Notes under the pieces: model-generated
The model's database searches: none
Seen by the model: the letters and a program-made list of their open reading frames with translations, nothing else
What the model was told of the DNA's origin: nothing
Shown: positions 8,483 to 17,516 of the stretch, piece after piece
Layout of the letters: each line of letters starts with the position of its first letter
Position numbering within the stretch: the first letter of the stretch is position 1
Made by a program: the position numbers and the translations under genes
Assembly (NCBI RefSeq): GCF_015070385.1
Contig: NZ_JADCSA010000004.1
Coordinates: 1 to 64,000 of the forward strand
Direction of reading: 5' to 3'
From: Nocardioides malaquae
Lineage (GTDB): Bacteria > Actinomycetota > Actinomycetes > Propionibacteriales > Nocardioidaceae
DNA length: 64,000 nt

Positions 8483-9160
8483 GTGGACAACGACGTGCTT
8501 CGACAGGCACCGCTGTTCAGCGCGCTGGACGACGAAGCCGCCACCGCCCTGAGCAACTCGATGGCTGAGACGAAGCTGCGCCGCGGCGACGTCCTCTTCC
8601 ATGAGGGCGACTCCGGTGACCGTCTGTACATCGTGCTGGACGGCAAGGTGAAGCTCGGCCGCTCCGCCGCCGACGGCCGCGAGAACCTGCTCGCCGTGAT
8701 GGGCCCCGGCCAGATGTTCGGCGAGCTGTCGCTCTTCGACCCCGGCCCGCGCTCGGCCACCGTCACCGCGGTCACCGACGCGACCTTCGCCTCCCTCTCC
8801 CACGAAGACCTGCTGCGCTGGCTCGACGGTCGCCCGACCGTGGCCCGGAGCCTGCTGACCCAGCTCGCCTCCCGCCTGCGCAAGTCGAACGACGTCGTTG
8901 CCGACCTGGTCTTCTCCGACGTGCCCGGCCGCGTCGCCAAGGCGCTGCTCGACCTCGCCGACCGCTTCGGCCGCTCTGCCGACGACGGGGTGCACGTGCA
9001 CCACGACCTCACCCAGGAGGAGCTGGCCCAGCTGGTCGGCGCCTCCCGCGAGACGGTCAACAAGGCGCTGGCCGACTTCGCCTCGCGCGGCTGGATCCGC
9101 CTCGAGCCCCGCTCGGTCGTGATCATGGACATCGAGCGCCTGGGCAAGCGCGCGCGCTGA
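8483..9160 (+). CDS. crp: Crp/Fnr family cAMP-type transcription regulator
   Basis: A 225-residue global regulator. Residues about 10-125 form the cyclic-nucleotide-binding beta-barrel, with the phosphate-binding cassette near GQMFGELSLFDPGPRSATV. A dimer helix follows, then a C-terminal winged helix-turn-helix (QEELAQLVGASRETVNKAL). The length and sequence are those of the actinobacterial Crp/GlxR group (Rv3676 in M. tuberculosis). The GTG at 8483 follows a GGAGGA site; the upstream open frame has no such support. A consensus-like operator sits in its own promoter. It is divergent from nth and followed by a strong terminator. Confidence 0.95.
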   Translation: MDNDVLRQAPLFSALDDEAATALSNSMAETKLRRGDVLFHEGDSGDRLYIVLDGKVKLGRSAADGRENLLAVMGPGQMFGELSLFDPGPRSATVTAVTDATFASLSHEDLLRWLDGRPTVARSLLTQLASRLRKSNDVVADLVFSDVPGRVAKALLDLADRFGRSADDGVHVHHDLTQEELAQLVGASRETVNKALADFASRGWIRLEPRSVVIMDIERLGKRAR

Positions 9161-9173
9161 CCCACCGGCATCC

Positions 9174-9205
9174 GTGAAGGGCGAGGAGAGATCCTCGCCC
9201 TTCAC
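9174..9205. terminator. strong hairpin terminator after crp
   Basis: A perfect 14-bp stem (9174-9187 with 9192-9205) around a GAGA loop, followed by a short T-containing stretch. Confidence 0.8.
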
Positions 9206-9295
9206 GCATTTCGGGACGCGGCGCCAGATGGTGGGCGGGCGGTGCCAACCTTCTCCACGACGACGAGCGTCTCTGCGGGGTGAAGGAGGTGGGAG

Positions 9296-9793
9296 GTGCT
9301 CACAGCTGACGAGGCGGGCTTCAACGAGTTCGTGGCCGCGCGGGGCCCGGCGTTCCAACGCGCCGCCTTCCTGCTGAGCGGCGACCACCACACCGCCCAG
9401 GACCTCGTGCAGCAGGCGCTGCTCGAGGCCGCCCGCCGGTGGGAGAAGATCCACACCTCCCCGGAGGCCTACGTGCGGCGCTCGATCTACACCGCCAACG
9501 TCTCGCGGTGGCGCCGTCAGAAGTTCGTCGAGCACGAGCTGACCTCCGACCGGGCCGACGTGGCCGGGCACGACCCCGACACGCGCATGACGCTGCTGCA
9601 GGCGCTGGAGCAGCTGACCTCCAAGCAGCGCGCCGTCGTGGTGCTGCGCTACTACGAGGACCTCACCGAGGTGCAGACGGCGCAGGCGCTCGGCGTCTCC
9701 GTCGGCACCGTGAAGTCCACCCACAGCCAGGCGTTGCGGCGGCTGCGCGAGCACGCGCCCCACCTGGCCGAGCTGATCGGGAGGACCCCGTGA
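9296..9793 (+). CDS. SigE-family RNA polymerase sigma factor (ECF type)
   Basis: A 165-residue sigma-70 family factor with region 2 (RAAFLLSGDHHTAQDLVQQALLE at about residues 20-42, ending in VRRSIYTANVSRWRR) and region 4 (KQRAVVVLRYYEDLTE followed by the helix-turn-helix ending VSVGTVKSTHSQALRRLR). It belongs to the actinobacterial SigE-family subgroup. The next gene overlaps it by GTGA and encodes a membrane protein, the usual layout for a sigma factor with its controlling partner. The GTG start at 9296 follows AGGAGGTGGGAGG. Confidence 0.9.
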   Translation: MLTADEAGFNEFVAARGPAFQRAAFLLSGDHHTAQDLVQQALLEAARRWEKIHTSPEAYVRRSIYTANVSRWRRQKFVEHELTSDRADVAGHDPDTRMTLLQALEQLTSKQRAVVVLRYYEDLTEVQTAQALGVSVGTVKSTHSQALRRLREHAPHLAELIGRTP

Positions 9794-12597
9794 CCGACCA
9801 CGACATGCTCGAGCGCGAGCTGCGCGCCGCCCTCCACGGACTTGCCGACGACCACGTGCCCCCGCCGCTGCCTCACGACCTGTGGGAGCGAGGGCGTACG
9901 CCCCGTCGACGCGCCTGGGACACCCTCACCGTCGCTGCCGCCGTGGTGCTGGTCGCGCTGCTGGCCTCCGTGGTGGTCCTGCAGCGTCCGGACCTGCTGC
10001 TGCGTCCGGCCGAGGCACCCGGCGACGGGGCCCTGCCCACCGAGGTGTGGGTGCCGGGCCCGATGGACGGAGTCGACCCACCCGACCTCGGCACGGTGGG
10101 CAGGGCGTCCTTCGCCGGCCTGCTGAGCGACGACACCGTGCTGCTCGTCGACGCGGTCGACGGCGAGCACCAGCTCCGCACCCTGCCCGACCTCTCGCCG
10201 CTCTCCTCGTGGAGCTCTCCGCTCGCCCTCTCCCCCGACGGCACCCAGCTGGCCTGGATCTACGCCCGCGACGAGGGCTCCCGTGACACCACCCAGGCAG
10301 GGGTGGCCGTGGCCGACCTCGTCAACGGGGGCTGGACGACGACCCCGCTGGTCTCCGACTCCGAGCTGCCGGTCCGGGTCGAGGCGCTGCAGTGGTCGTT
10401 CAACGGCCGCTGGCTGGCCTGGTCGGGCTCGGAGTTCGTGCCCGACGAGGGCGACACCTCGCGCCACCCGCTGGTGGGGATCCTCGGAGTCACGAGTGGC
10501 TCGGCCCGGATGTGGGAGATGCCGCGCAAGTGGTGGCCCGGCGTGCTCGGAGCCACCGACGAGGGTGAGCTGCTCGTCGCCGACGACGGAGCGCTGTGGC
10601 GTCTCGCGAGTGACGAAGCGACCGGGGTGCTCGACCTGGCCTCGGCCACACCCTTGTCGGACGTGGTCGACAACTCGGAGCAGTGGAACTCCCCCGTCTC
10701 TCCCGACGGATCGACCTTGTTGACGACGGCCTCGATGCGGGGCCGCGCCGCGGAGGCGTTGACCGCCGAGGTCGCCCTCGACGACCCAGACGCCGCACCG
10801 CGGGTGCGTTCGTGGAGGTGGGACGAGGATCAGGTGGGCGCCGTCCGCACGCTGGGCTGGACCCGCGACGGTGCCGTCCTCGTCCTGCCGACGATCGAAG
10901 AGGCGTCGATCCTGCGTTCGGGCACCGAGCTCGACTCATCGACCGTCCTCACCCGGATCCACCTCGACGGCCAGTTGCGCGCCCACTCCGTGGCGGCGGC
11001 CCTCGGCGACGCCGACCCGGTCGACTTCGCCCCGCCCGCCTGGGCCCCGGGCCGATCGCCCTGGCTCGTCGTCGGACTGCTGGCCGCGGCCGCCCTGGTG
11101 GCAGCCTGGCTCCTTCGGCGCCGGCTGCGCCCCACGCGGCCGGACCGTCGAGAGCTGCGGAGGTGGGCGGTCGCCCTGGCCCTCACCGCGGCCGGGGTCG
11201 CCGCCGTGGCCTCCGGGGTCCTGACCGACGTGCCCGTCGGTTGGGTGCTGGGCGGCGCGGTGGTGCTCGGCCTCGCCCTGTCGCCCCGCGACGGCGTCGA
11301 CCAGACCCGCGCTGGGCTGCTGCGGGCCGTGGTGCTGACCGTCGTCCTCGCAGCAGCCACGGCGCCGCTGTGGCCCCGGCCCACACCGACCAGCGAGGAG
11401 GCGGTGCTGCCGCACCAGGCCCACCTGCCCGTCTCCGACGGCTACGACGAGTCCGAGGAGGAGTGGCCACGGGCCCTGGCCGACCCGCCCGGATCAGCCT
11501 CGGTGGCGCTGCTCTCGGAGTGGGGCAACCCGGCCGTCTTCGTCGACCCGCACGACGGCACCCACCATCGTCTGACGCTGCCCGGCCTGGACAGCGGTCC
11601 TCGCCAGGCGGACGCCACGCCGGTGCTCGACCCGACGGGCACCCGTCTGGCCTGGGCACGAACCGACGACCCGGTCGACGACTCCGGCGCCTTCGACGAC
11701 GACGCCTGGAGCGGCATCGCCCTTCTCGACCTGGAGACCGGCGACCTGACGAAGGTGCCCCTCACCGGCCGGAACGGCAAGCCGGTGCACGTGGAGCGGC
11801 TCAGCTGGTCGCCCGACGCCAGCCACCTGGCGTGGTACGGCGACGAGGCAGCCCGCTGGAACGAGAACGGCGCGACCTGGGCGGGCAAGACCCGCACCGC
11901 CGGCGTCACCCGGCTCGACGGCCTGGCCAGCGCGGCCTGGCGCTTCGAGGACCTGCCCTCGCCCTGGTCGGTGGCCGTCGCCGTGGACGAAGCGGGGGTC
12001 GCGCGCCTGCTGTCCGGGCGCCGCATGTGGACCTACGGCCTCCCCACGCCCGACCGCGAGCCGACGGTGCGGACGGTCTCCGACCGGGCCCGGCGCTGGA
12101 GCAGCGCGGTCGTCTCGCCCGACAACACCTCATTGGTGGTGGGCGTCAACGGCGGCCAGGAGGTGCAGCCCGACGTCACGGGGCTGCGTACGCTCGACCT
12201 CACCGACCCCGAGTCACGCGTCGCCCTGCACCCCTGGGACGAGGCCGCACCGGGTGACCGGGTCGACGTGCTCGGCCACTCCCCCTCCGGGTTGCCCGTG
12301 ATCGTGCACGGCAGCAACGACTTCTGGCAGAACTCACCTCCCGACACCGTGGTCCGGGTGCTCGACGGGCAGGGCAGCCGGCCGCTCACCCGGATCACGG
12401 GAGCGGACACGGACGACCTCCAGATCGCCGTCGCCACCGACCTGGCGGACCGGGAGCCGGTCGAGTTCGCCGCGCCCCGGCCAGGAATCGGTGACGGACG
12501 CAAGGTGCTCCTGGCGGTCGTGGGCGTCGCCTTCGTGGCCCAGCTCGTCGCCCTCGCCCGGACGGCGTGGACCCGCCGGCGGCGTCGCGCCGCCTGA
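9790..12597 (+). CDS. large membrane protein with two beta-propeller-like domains, putative sigma-factor partner
   Basis: A 935-residue protein with internal duplication. The N-terminal 40 residues (MLERELRAALHGLADDHVPPPLP) resemble the short cytoplasmic tails of actinobacterial sigma-linked membrane proteins. A membrane segment at about 43-62 follows, then WD40/PD40-like repeats (for example LALSPDGTQLAWIYARD) to about residue 415. Four membrane segments lie at about 424-527, then a second propeller set (VLDPTGTRLAWART, LSWSPDASHLAWYG) and a last helix at about 905-922. The GTG overlaps the sigma stop. An anti-sigma role is inferred from position only; no zinc-binding HXXXCXXC motif is visible. 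Confidence 0.7.
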   Translation: MTDHDMLERELRAALHGLADDHVPPPLPHDLWERGRTPRRRAWDTLTVAAAVVLVALLASVVVLQRPDLLLRPAEAPGDGALPTEVWVPGPMDGVDPPDLGTVGRASFAGLLSDDTVLLVDAVDGEHQLRTLPDLSPLSSWSSPLALSPDGTQLAWIYARDEGSRDTTQAGVAVADLVNGGWTTTPLVSDSELPVRVEALQWSFNGRWLAWSGSEFVPDEGDTSRHPLVGILGVTSGSARMWEMPRKWWPGVLGATDEGELLVADDGALWRLASDEATGVLDLASATPLSDVVDNSEQWNSPVSPDGSTLLTTASMRGRAAEALTAEVALDDPDAAPRVRSWRWDEDQVGAVRTLGWTRDGAVLVLPTIEEASILRSGTELDSSTVLTRIHLDGQLRAHSVAAALGDADPVDFAPPAWAPGRSPWLVVGLLAAAALVAAWLLRRRLRPTRPDRRELRRWAVALALTAAGVAAVASGVLTDVPVGWVLGGAVVLGLALSPRDGVDQTRAGLLRAVVLTVVLAAATAPLWPRPTPTSEEAVLPHQAHLPVSDGYDESEEEWPRALADPPGSASVALLSEWGNPAVFVDPHDGTHHRLTLPGLDSGPRQADATPVLDPTGTRLAWARTDDPVDDSGAFDDDAWSGIALLDLETGDLTKVPLTGRNGKPVHVERLSWSPDASHLAWYGDEAARWNENGATWAGKTRTAGVTRLDGLASAAWRFEDLPSPWSVAVAVDEAGVARLLSGRRMWTYGLPTPDREPTVRTVSDRARRWSSAVVSPDNTSLVVGVNGGQEVQPDVTGLRTLDLTDPESRVALHPWDEAAPGDRVDVLGHSPSGLPVIVHGSNDFWQNSPPDTVVRVLDGQGSRPLTRITGADTDDLQIAVATDLADREPVEFAAPRPGIGDGRKVLLAVVGVAFVAQLVALARTAWTRRRRRAA

Positions 12598-12649
12598 GCG
12601 GATCGCGGATCGCACCCGCGCCCGGCCTGCCGCGTGGCACGATCACCAC

Positions 12650-13522
12650 GTGGCCAAGTTCGTGGGACCCGAGCGCAAGATCCTGCGGCGTGCCCGCGAG
12701 ATCGTCGCGGAGCACGACGCGCAGAGCCCACACGCCTCTGGGCTGGTCCGCGAAGCGGTCGGTCAACTGCTCGTCAGCGGGGCCCGGCCGGGCCTGTGGA
12801 GCCAAGTCCCGACGATGCTCTTCGGGCTGGTCTTCATCGGTTTCAGCACGCCTTTCGTCCTGATCTTCACCCCGGACGGCGACGCCACCACGACCGGCAC
12901 CGTCCTCGAGGTGCATCGACATGTCGGAGACGACGGGGAGACCTGCTCGGTGACCACGGACTACGTCGTCGATGGTCAGACCTACCAGACCGGATCCGGG
13001 TTCAGCTCCTCAAGCTTCTGCTCCAAGGGCGTGGGCGCCACCGTGGAGGTGCGCTATGACTCGACCGACCCGCAGGACGCCGAAGTCGATCCGGGGTGGG
13101 TCATCTGGATGGTCTACCTCTTCCCGGCCGTCGGCGCCCTGATCTTCCTGCCATCCCTGGCCGGGCTCGTCATCGCCGCGGTCGCCGTCGCGGTGGGTCA
13201 CGCGATGGTGCGCGACGGTCGGCGGGAGGGCGCCCTCCAGCCGGCGTCGTCCGCCGACGAACTCCTCGTGAAGCAGGTGACCGAGCAGTTCACCGCGGAG
13301 ATCGCCACGCTGCGCGACACTGGCGGCTCTGACACTGGCGGCTCTGACACCGGGGACCTCGACGAGGCACCGGTCCCCTACTCCGAGGCACCCGTCGTCG
13401 CCCCCGACGAGATCGCGCCGGGGTGGTACCGCACCGCCGACGGCGCCTCCGAACGGTGGCACAACGGCGTCGAGTGGACGCCGCACGTCCGCCCGTACGC
13501 CCCCGCGACCCCGCCCTCGTAA
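12650..13522 (+). CDS. DUF3592-like membrane protein with C-terminal DUF2510 motif
   Basis: A 290-residue protein. Two membrane segments (about residues 48-67 and 147-180) flank an outer domain with SVTTDYVVDGQTYQTGSGF, like the DUF3592 beta-domain. Two cysteines in it may pair. The C-terminus ends in APGWYRTADGASERWHNGVEWT, the DUF2510 tryptophan motif. Between them lies a DTGGS tandem repeat (about residues 223-236). Function unknown. The GTG at 12650 is the first sensible start after the previous stop. Confidence 0.7.
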   Translation: MAKFVGPERKILRRAREIVAEHDAQSPHASGLVREAVGQLLVSGARPGLWSQVPTMLFGLVFIGFSTPFVLIFTPDGDATTTGTVLEVHRHVGDDGETCSVTTDYVVDGQTYQTGSGFSSSSFCSKGVGATVEVRYDSTDPQDAEVDPGWVIWMVYLFPAVGALIFLPSLAGLVIAAVAVAVGHAMVRDGRREGALQPASSADELLVKQVTEQFTAEIATLRDTGGSDTGGSDTGDLDEAPVPYSEAPVVAPDEIAPGWYRTADGASERWHNGVEWTPHVRPYAPATPPS

Positions 13523-13586
13523 CGCGGTGTTGCTGCCCCGAAACCATCCTCCTGAGGGTCCTCTGGGGGCACCAACACCGCGTTAC
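13519..13586. terminator. long bidirectional hairpin embracing both convergent stop codons
   Basis: Fourteen bases at 13519-13532 pair perfectly with 13573-13586. Inside, TGCCCC and GGGGGCA extend the pairing. The TAA of the upstream gene (13520-13522) and the stop of the convergent CoA-transferase (13583-13585) both lie within the stem. Confidence 0.65.
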
Positions 13587-15094
13587 ATGTGGCCGGTCTC
13601 CAGATAACGCTGGTGCCAGCTCAGCGCCTCGTCGAGCAGGTGCGGCGTGTGCAGCGCGCCGGGCCGGGCGGCCTCGGCGCGCTCGACGTAGTCGCGCAGG
13701 GCGTCGCGGTAGTCGGGGTGGGCGGCGTTGTCGATGATGGCGCGGGCCCGCTTGCGCGGCGACAGACCCCGCAGGTCGGCCAGTCCCTGCTCGGTGACGA
13801 CGACCATGACGTCGTGCTCGGTGTGGTCGACGTGGCTGACCATCGGCACGATCGAGGAGATCGCCCCGCCCTTGGCGGTCGACGGGGAGACGAAGAAGTT
13901 GAGGTAGGCGTTGCGAGCGAAGTCGCCGGAGCCGCCGATGCCGTTCATGATGCTGGAGCCCATGACGTGGGTGGAGTTCACGTTGCCGTAGAGGTCGGCC
14001 TCGATCATCCCGTTCATGCAGATCAGTCCGAGACGGCGGATCAGCTCGGGGTGGTTGGAAATCTCCTCGCTGCGCAGGAGGATCTTGCCCTTGTAGGAGT
14101 CGATGTTGTCCATGAATCGCCGCACCCCGGCGTCGGACAGCCCAAACGACGTGGCCGAAGCAAACTCCAACGTGCCGTCGTCGAGAAGGTCGAGCATGCC
14201 GTCCTGCAGCACCTCGGTGAAGGAGGCGAGCCCCTTGAACGGACTCTGGCTCAGCCCCGCCAGCACCGCGTTGGCGACGTTGCCGACGCCCGACTGGATG
14301 GGCAGCAGGTTCTTCGGCATCCGCTCGGCGGCGACCTCGGCGTGCAGGAAGTCGACCAGGTGCTCGGCGATCCTGACCGAGGCCTCGTCGGGGGCGCTGA
14401 AGTCCGCGTTGCGGTCCGGCGCGTGGGTCTCTACGACCGCGACCACCTTGCGGGGGTCGACACGCAGGTACTGCTCGCCGATGCGCTGCGTGGGGTCCGT
14501 CAGCTGGATCGGCTGGCGGTAGGGCGGCAGCGCCGTTCCGTAGTAGACGTCGTGGAACCCCTCGAAGTCGCGCGGCTGCCAGTGGTTGACCTCGAGGATC
14601 ACCTTGTCGGCCTGGTCGAGCCACGTCTTGTTGTTGCCGACCGAGGAGCTGGGCACCAGCAACCCGTCAGGCAGGATCGCCGTCACCTCCACCACAGCCA
14701 CGTCGAGGTTGCCGTAGAAGCCGAACCACATGTGCTGGGCGGAGTGACTGAGGTGGACGTCGAGGTACTCGACCTCTCCAGCGTTGATCTCCCGGCGCAG
14801 GGTGGGGTCGGAGTTGTACGGCAGTCGGCGGGCGATGGCGCCGGCCTCGGCGAGCACGCCGTCGGCGTCCGGCGCGGTGGAGGCCCCGGTCCACAGGTCG
14901 ATGCGGAAGTCCTCACCGCGCGCTTTCGCCTCCCGGACCCGGTGGGCCAGGGCGGCCGGCAGCGCCTTCGGGTAGCCGGCGCCGGTGAACCCACTCATCC
15001 CGACCCGGTCACCGGGGCGGATCAGGGTCGCCGCCTGGTCGGCGTCGACGACCTTGGACAACATCGTGGGACAGGCAATGCGCTCGTTCACCAC
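13583..15094 (-). CDS. acetyl-CoA hydrolase/transferase family, probable succinyl-CoA:acetate CoA-transferase
   Basis: A 503-residue class I CoA-transferase of the Cat1/AarC/YgfH type. It has the N-terminal VGMSGFTGAGYPKALP loop, the glycine loop QSGVGNVANAVLAGL, and SFTEVLQDGMLDLL, which holds the likely catalytic glutamate. The C-terminal half has SSIMNGIGGSGDFARNAYL. Such enzymes move CoA between succinyl-CoA or propionyl-CoA and acetate or succinate. The exact acceptor cannot be decided from sequence. Length is normal. The start is one of two adjacent GTG codons (15094 or 15091). Confidence 0.85.
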   Translation of the reverse strand: MVNERIACPTMLSKVVDADQAATLIRPGDRVGMSGFTGAGYPKALPAALAHRVREAKARGEDFRIDLWTGASTAPDADGVLAEAGAIARRLPYNSDPTLRREINAGEVEYLDVHLSHSAQHMWFGFYGNLDVAVVEVTAILPDGLLVPSSSVGNNKTWLDQADKVILEVNHWQPRDFEGFHDVYYGTALPPYRQPIQLTDPTQRIGEQYLRVDPRKVVAVVETHAPDRNADFSAPDEASVRIAEHLVDFLHAEVAAERMPKNLLPIQSGVGNVANAVLAGLSQSPFKGLASFTEVLQDGMLDLLDDGTLEFASATSFGLSDAGVRRFMDNIDSYKGKILLRSEEISNHPELIRRLGLICMNGMIEADLYGNVNSTHVMGSSIMNGIGGSGDFARNAYLNFFVSPSTAKGGAISSIVPMVSHVDHTEHDVMVVVTEQGLADLRGLSPRKRARAIIDNAAHPDYRDALRDYVERAEAARPGALHTPHLLDEALSWHQRYLETGHM

Positions 15095-15137
15095 GTGATC
15101 ATCCCACCCGAGGGAGTCTGCGGAAACTTGCCGCGCG

Positions 15138-15989
15138 TCAGCCGTGCCCGGCCAGGTGCGCCAACTGCGCCCGCACCGACAACTCAGCTGCCCCCCACAG
15201 CACGGGGTCGACGTCGGCGTAGACCCGCTCGACGACAGTGCGTGGCGTGACGGTGGCGCCGCTGCCGGGCGCGAGGTCCAGCTCGGTCAGCGCCTCGGCC
15301 AGGCTCGTCCGCTCCGCCAGGTCGAGCACCGCCTGCTCGACCTGCGCGAGCCGTTCGCGGCGGTGCGCGATGTAGAAGTCGAGCGCTCCCAGCGCGTCGT
15401 CGATGACGGGTCCGTGGCCGGGCAGGATGCGGGTGGCCTCCTGCCGCTCGGCGAGTGCGTGGAGCCGGTCGAGGGAGTCGAGGTAGGCGCCGAGCTGTCC
15501 GTCGGGGTGGGCGACCACGGTCGTACCGCGCCCGAGCACCGTGTCGCCGGTCAGCACCACACCGTCGCCGGGCAGCAGGAAGGAGAGGGAGTCGGCGGTG
15601 TGGCCGGGCGTACCGACGACGTGCACCTCCAGCCCGTCGACCTCGACGACGTCACCATCGCCGAGGCCTTCCGACCCGAGCTGGTGGGCGGGGTCGAGCG
15701 CCCGCACGCCGCAGCCCACGCGTTCGGCGAACTCCTTGGCCGCCTCGGAGTGGTCGAGGTGGTGGTGCGTCAGCAGCACGACACCGACCTCACCGGCCAC
15801 CTCGGCCACAGTGTCGAGGTGGCTGAGGATCGACGGCCCGGGGTCGACGACGACGCTGCGTCGCGCACCCGGCTCTCGCAGCACCCACGTGTTGGTGCCG
15901 TCGAGCGTCATGATGTTGGGGTTGGGCGCCAGGATGCAGCGCGCCCGCTCGCCGAAGGTGCCGCCCTGCCAGTCGACGTACGCCGTCAT
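15138..15989 (-). CDS. MBL-fold metallo-hydrolase
   Basis: A 283-residue metallo-beta-lactamase fold enzyme. The zinc motif HHHLDH is intact (VVLLTHHHLDHSEAA), followed by GTPGHTADS, LTGDTVLG and ILPGHGP. The C-terminal helical region resembles the LACTB2/glyoxalase-like group that corresponds to Rv3677c in the same chromosomal neighbourhood. The substrate is unknown; RNA and thioester substrates have both been reported in this group. I chose the ATG at 15989, since the longer frame overlaps the NUDIX gene. It is last in the DUF4177-RidA-NUDIX-MBL run. Confidence 0.85.
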   Translation of the reverse strand: MTAYVDWQGGTFGERARCILAPNPNIMTLDGTNTWVLREPGARRSVVVDPGPSILSHLDTVAEVAGEVGVVLLTHHHLDHSEAAKEFAERVGCGVRALDPAHQLGSEGLGDGDVVEVDGLEVHVVGTPGHTADSLSFLLPGDGVVLTGDTVLGRGTTVVAHPDGQLGAYLDSLDRLHALAERQEATRILPGHGPVIDDALGALDFYIAHRRERLAQVEQAVLDLAERTSLAEALTELDLAPGSGATVTPRTVVERVYADVDPVLWGAAELSVRAQLAHLAGHG

Positions 15990-16014
15990 GTCGCCTCCCG
16001 CTCGCTTCTCGCCG

Positions 16015-16887
16015 TCACAACCCGTGGCGAGACAGCAACGTGCGCCAGTCGGGGTGGTCACTGAGGGTGAACTCGCCGTCCTCGGCCTCGACGACCTCGG
16101 GCATGAACATCTCCACGCGCCGCCCGGCCGCCTCGGCGAGCACGTCGTCGGGGGTGTCGAACTGGGCGACGTCGAGCAGGTTCTGGAAGGTCGGCGGCAA
16201 CATGATGACGTCGCCGGCCAACGCCATGTCGGCTGCTGACCGGGCGGGGCGCCACTCGACCGCTGAGGACTCGCTCGAGATGTCGCGGGTGACCTGTCCT
16301 TCCGGCAGCGCGGCCACGAAGAACCACGTGCGGTAGCGGCGCGGCTCGAAGACCGGCGTCAGCCAAGCGCTGTACGCCCCGAGCAGGTCGCTGCGCAGCA
16401 CCAGGCCGCGACGGAGCAGGAAGTCGTGGAAGCTGAGCTCGCGGGCCTCCAGCGCGACCCGGTCGACCTCCCAGTCGTCGCCGGTGGTGTCGGCAACCAG
16501 CGAGTGCGCGTCGGGGCCGGCCAGGAGCACACCGGACTCCTCGAAGGTCTCGCGCACGGCCGCGCAGACCAACGCCCGCGCCAAGGCCTCGTCGGTGCCG
16601 AGGCGCTCGGCCCACTCCGCCGGCGTCGGTCCGGCCCACGCCACCGCCGGGTCGGCGTCGTCGGGGTCGACCCCGCCGCCGGGGAAGACCCACATGCCGC
16701 CGGCGAACGCCATCGACTGCTGGCGACGCATCAGGTAGACGTCAGGCCCCAGGCCGGTGGCATCAGCAGGTGCATCGCGCAGCAGCACGACGCTCGCCGC
16801 GTTGCGCGGCTCCGCCGGGGTGGCCTCGCCGGAGTCGAAGGCGCGGCTCTGCTCGACCAGGTGGGGCGGCAGAGCGAAGCGCTCCAC
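16015..16887 (-). CDS. NUDIX hydrolase family protein
   Basis: A 290-residue NUDIX-fold protein. The box reads GGGVDPDDADP, then a long insertion, then REAFEES-like VRETFEESGVLLAG, as in the NUDT19/RppH-distant group annotated as NUDIX in actinobacteria. The insertion between the glycine part and RETFEES is about 20 residues longer than in the standard box. The start GTG at 16887 directly abuts the RidA stop at 16888, so the two are co-transcribed. Substrate unknown; a CoA-ester or nucleoside-diphosphate substrate is likely. Confidence 0.8.
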   Translation of the reverse strand: MERFALPPHLVEQSRAFDSGEATPAEPRNAASVVLLRDAPADATGLGPDVYLMRRQQSMAFAGGMWVFPGGGVDPDDADPAVAWAGPTPAEWAERLGTDEALARALVCAAVRETFEESGVLLAGPDAHSLVADTTGDDWEVDRVALEARELSFHDFLLRRGLVLRSDLLGAYSAWLTPVFEPRRYRTWFFVAALPEGQVTRDISSESSAVEWRPARSAADMALAGDVIMLPPTFQNLLDVAQFDTPDDVLAEAAGRRVEMFMPEVVEAEDGEFTLSDHPDWRTLLSRHGL

Positions 16888-17343
16888 TCAGACCTCGACC
16901 ATGATCTCGACCTCGACGGGCACGTCGAGCGGCAGCACCGGCACGCCCACCGCGGAGCGGGCGTGGATGCCCGCGTCGCCGAAGACCTGGCCGAGCAGCT
17001 CGGAGGCGCCGTTGGCGACCTGCGGCTGACCGGTGAAGTCGGGCGTGGAGGCCACGAAGACGACGACCTTGACCACGCGCTTCACCGCGGCGAGGTCGCC
17101 GACCTCGGCCTTGATAGCGGCCAGGGCGTTGAGGGTGCACTGCTGCGCGCACTCGACGCCGACCTCGGGGGTGACCGAGCCGCCGACCTTGCCGGTGGCG
17201 ATCGGCGTGCCCTCGCGCACCGGGATCTGGCCGGAGGTGAGCACGAGGTTGCCGGTGCGCACGGCCGGCACGTAGGCCGCAACCGGCTTGGCGACCTCGG
17301 GGATCGCCAGACCGAGCTCGGCCAGACGCTCCTCGGGGTGCAT
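16888..17343 (-). CDS. RidA family protein (enamine/imine deaminase-like)
   Basis: A 151-residue YjgF/YER057c/UK114 protein, longer than the canonical 130-residue RidA and of the actinobacterial subgroup corresponding to Rv3678c. Seen: LVLTSGQIPV near residue 40, a central NALAAIKAEVG helix, and VGVPVLPLDVPVEVEIMVEV at the end. The family arginine expected just before the C-terminal strand (R in SRxxV) is replaced by an ARSAVGV sequence, so strict imine deaminase activity should not be assumed. The ATG at 17343 overlaps the stop of the DUF4177 gene by one base (TGATG). Confidence 0.88.
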   Translation of the reverse strand: MHPEERLAELGLAIPEVAKPVAAYVPAVRTGNLVLTSGQIPVREGTPIATGKVGGSVTPEVGVECAQQCTLNALAAIKAEVGDLAAVKRVVKVVVFVASTPDFTGQPQVANGASELLGQVFGDAGIHARSAVGVPVLPLDVPVEVEIMVEV

Positions 17344-17510
17344 CAGGCGTCCTCGGGACGCTTCAGGAAGGCGACCAGGCCACCCTGGGCGTTGGTGTGG
17401 ATCGCGACGAGCTCCCACCCGTCGGCCCCGAAGTTGTTGAGCATGAGCGCCTCGTTGTGCAACGGGATCGGCGCGACCTGGTACTGCCACTTCGTCTTCG
17501 GCTGAGTCAT
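17343..17510 (-). CDS. 55-residue DUF4177-like protein
   Basis: A very small gene read from ATG at 17510 to TGA at 17343-17345. The protein starts MTQPKTKWQYQVAPIPLHN and contains NFGADGWELVAIH and GGLVAFLKRPEDA, the DUF4177 core (a strand, then GWELV, then a closing F-K-R strand). Function unknown. It heads the RidA-NUDIX-MBL operon with a leaderless promoter (TAGGGT, 17517-17522) and is coupled to RidA by a stop/start overlap. Its size makes it easy to miss. Confidence 0.8.
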   Translation of the reverse strand: MTQPKTKWQYQVAPIPLHNEALMLNNFGADGWELVAIHTNAQGGLVAFLKRPEDA

Positions 17511-17516
17511 GGGGCG

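Noticed and set aside
13315-13350. DTGGS tandem repeat as a possible CRISPR or repeat array
   Set aside because: Only two to three short copies inside a coding region; no spacers.
13589-15250. 553-residue plus-strand open frame
   Set aside because: Antisense shadow of the CoA-transferase gene.
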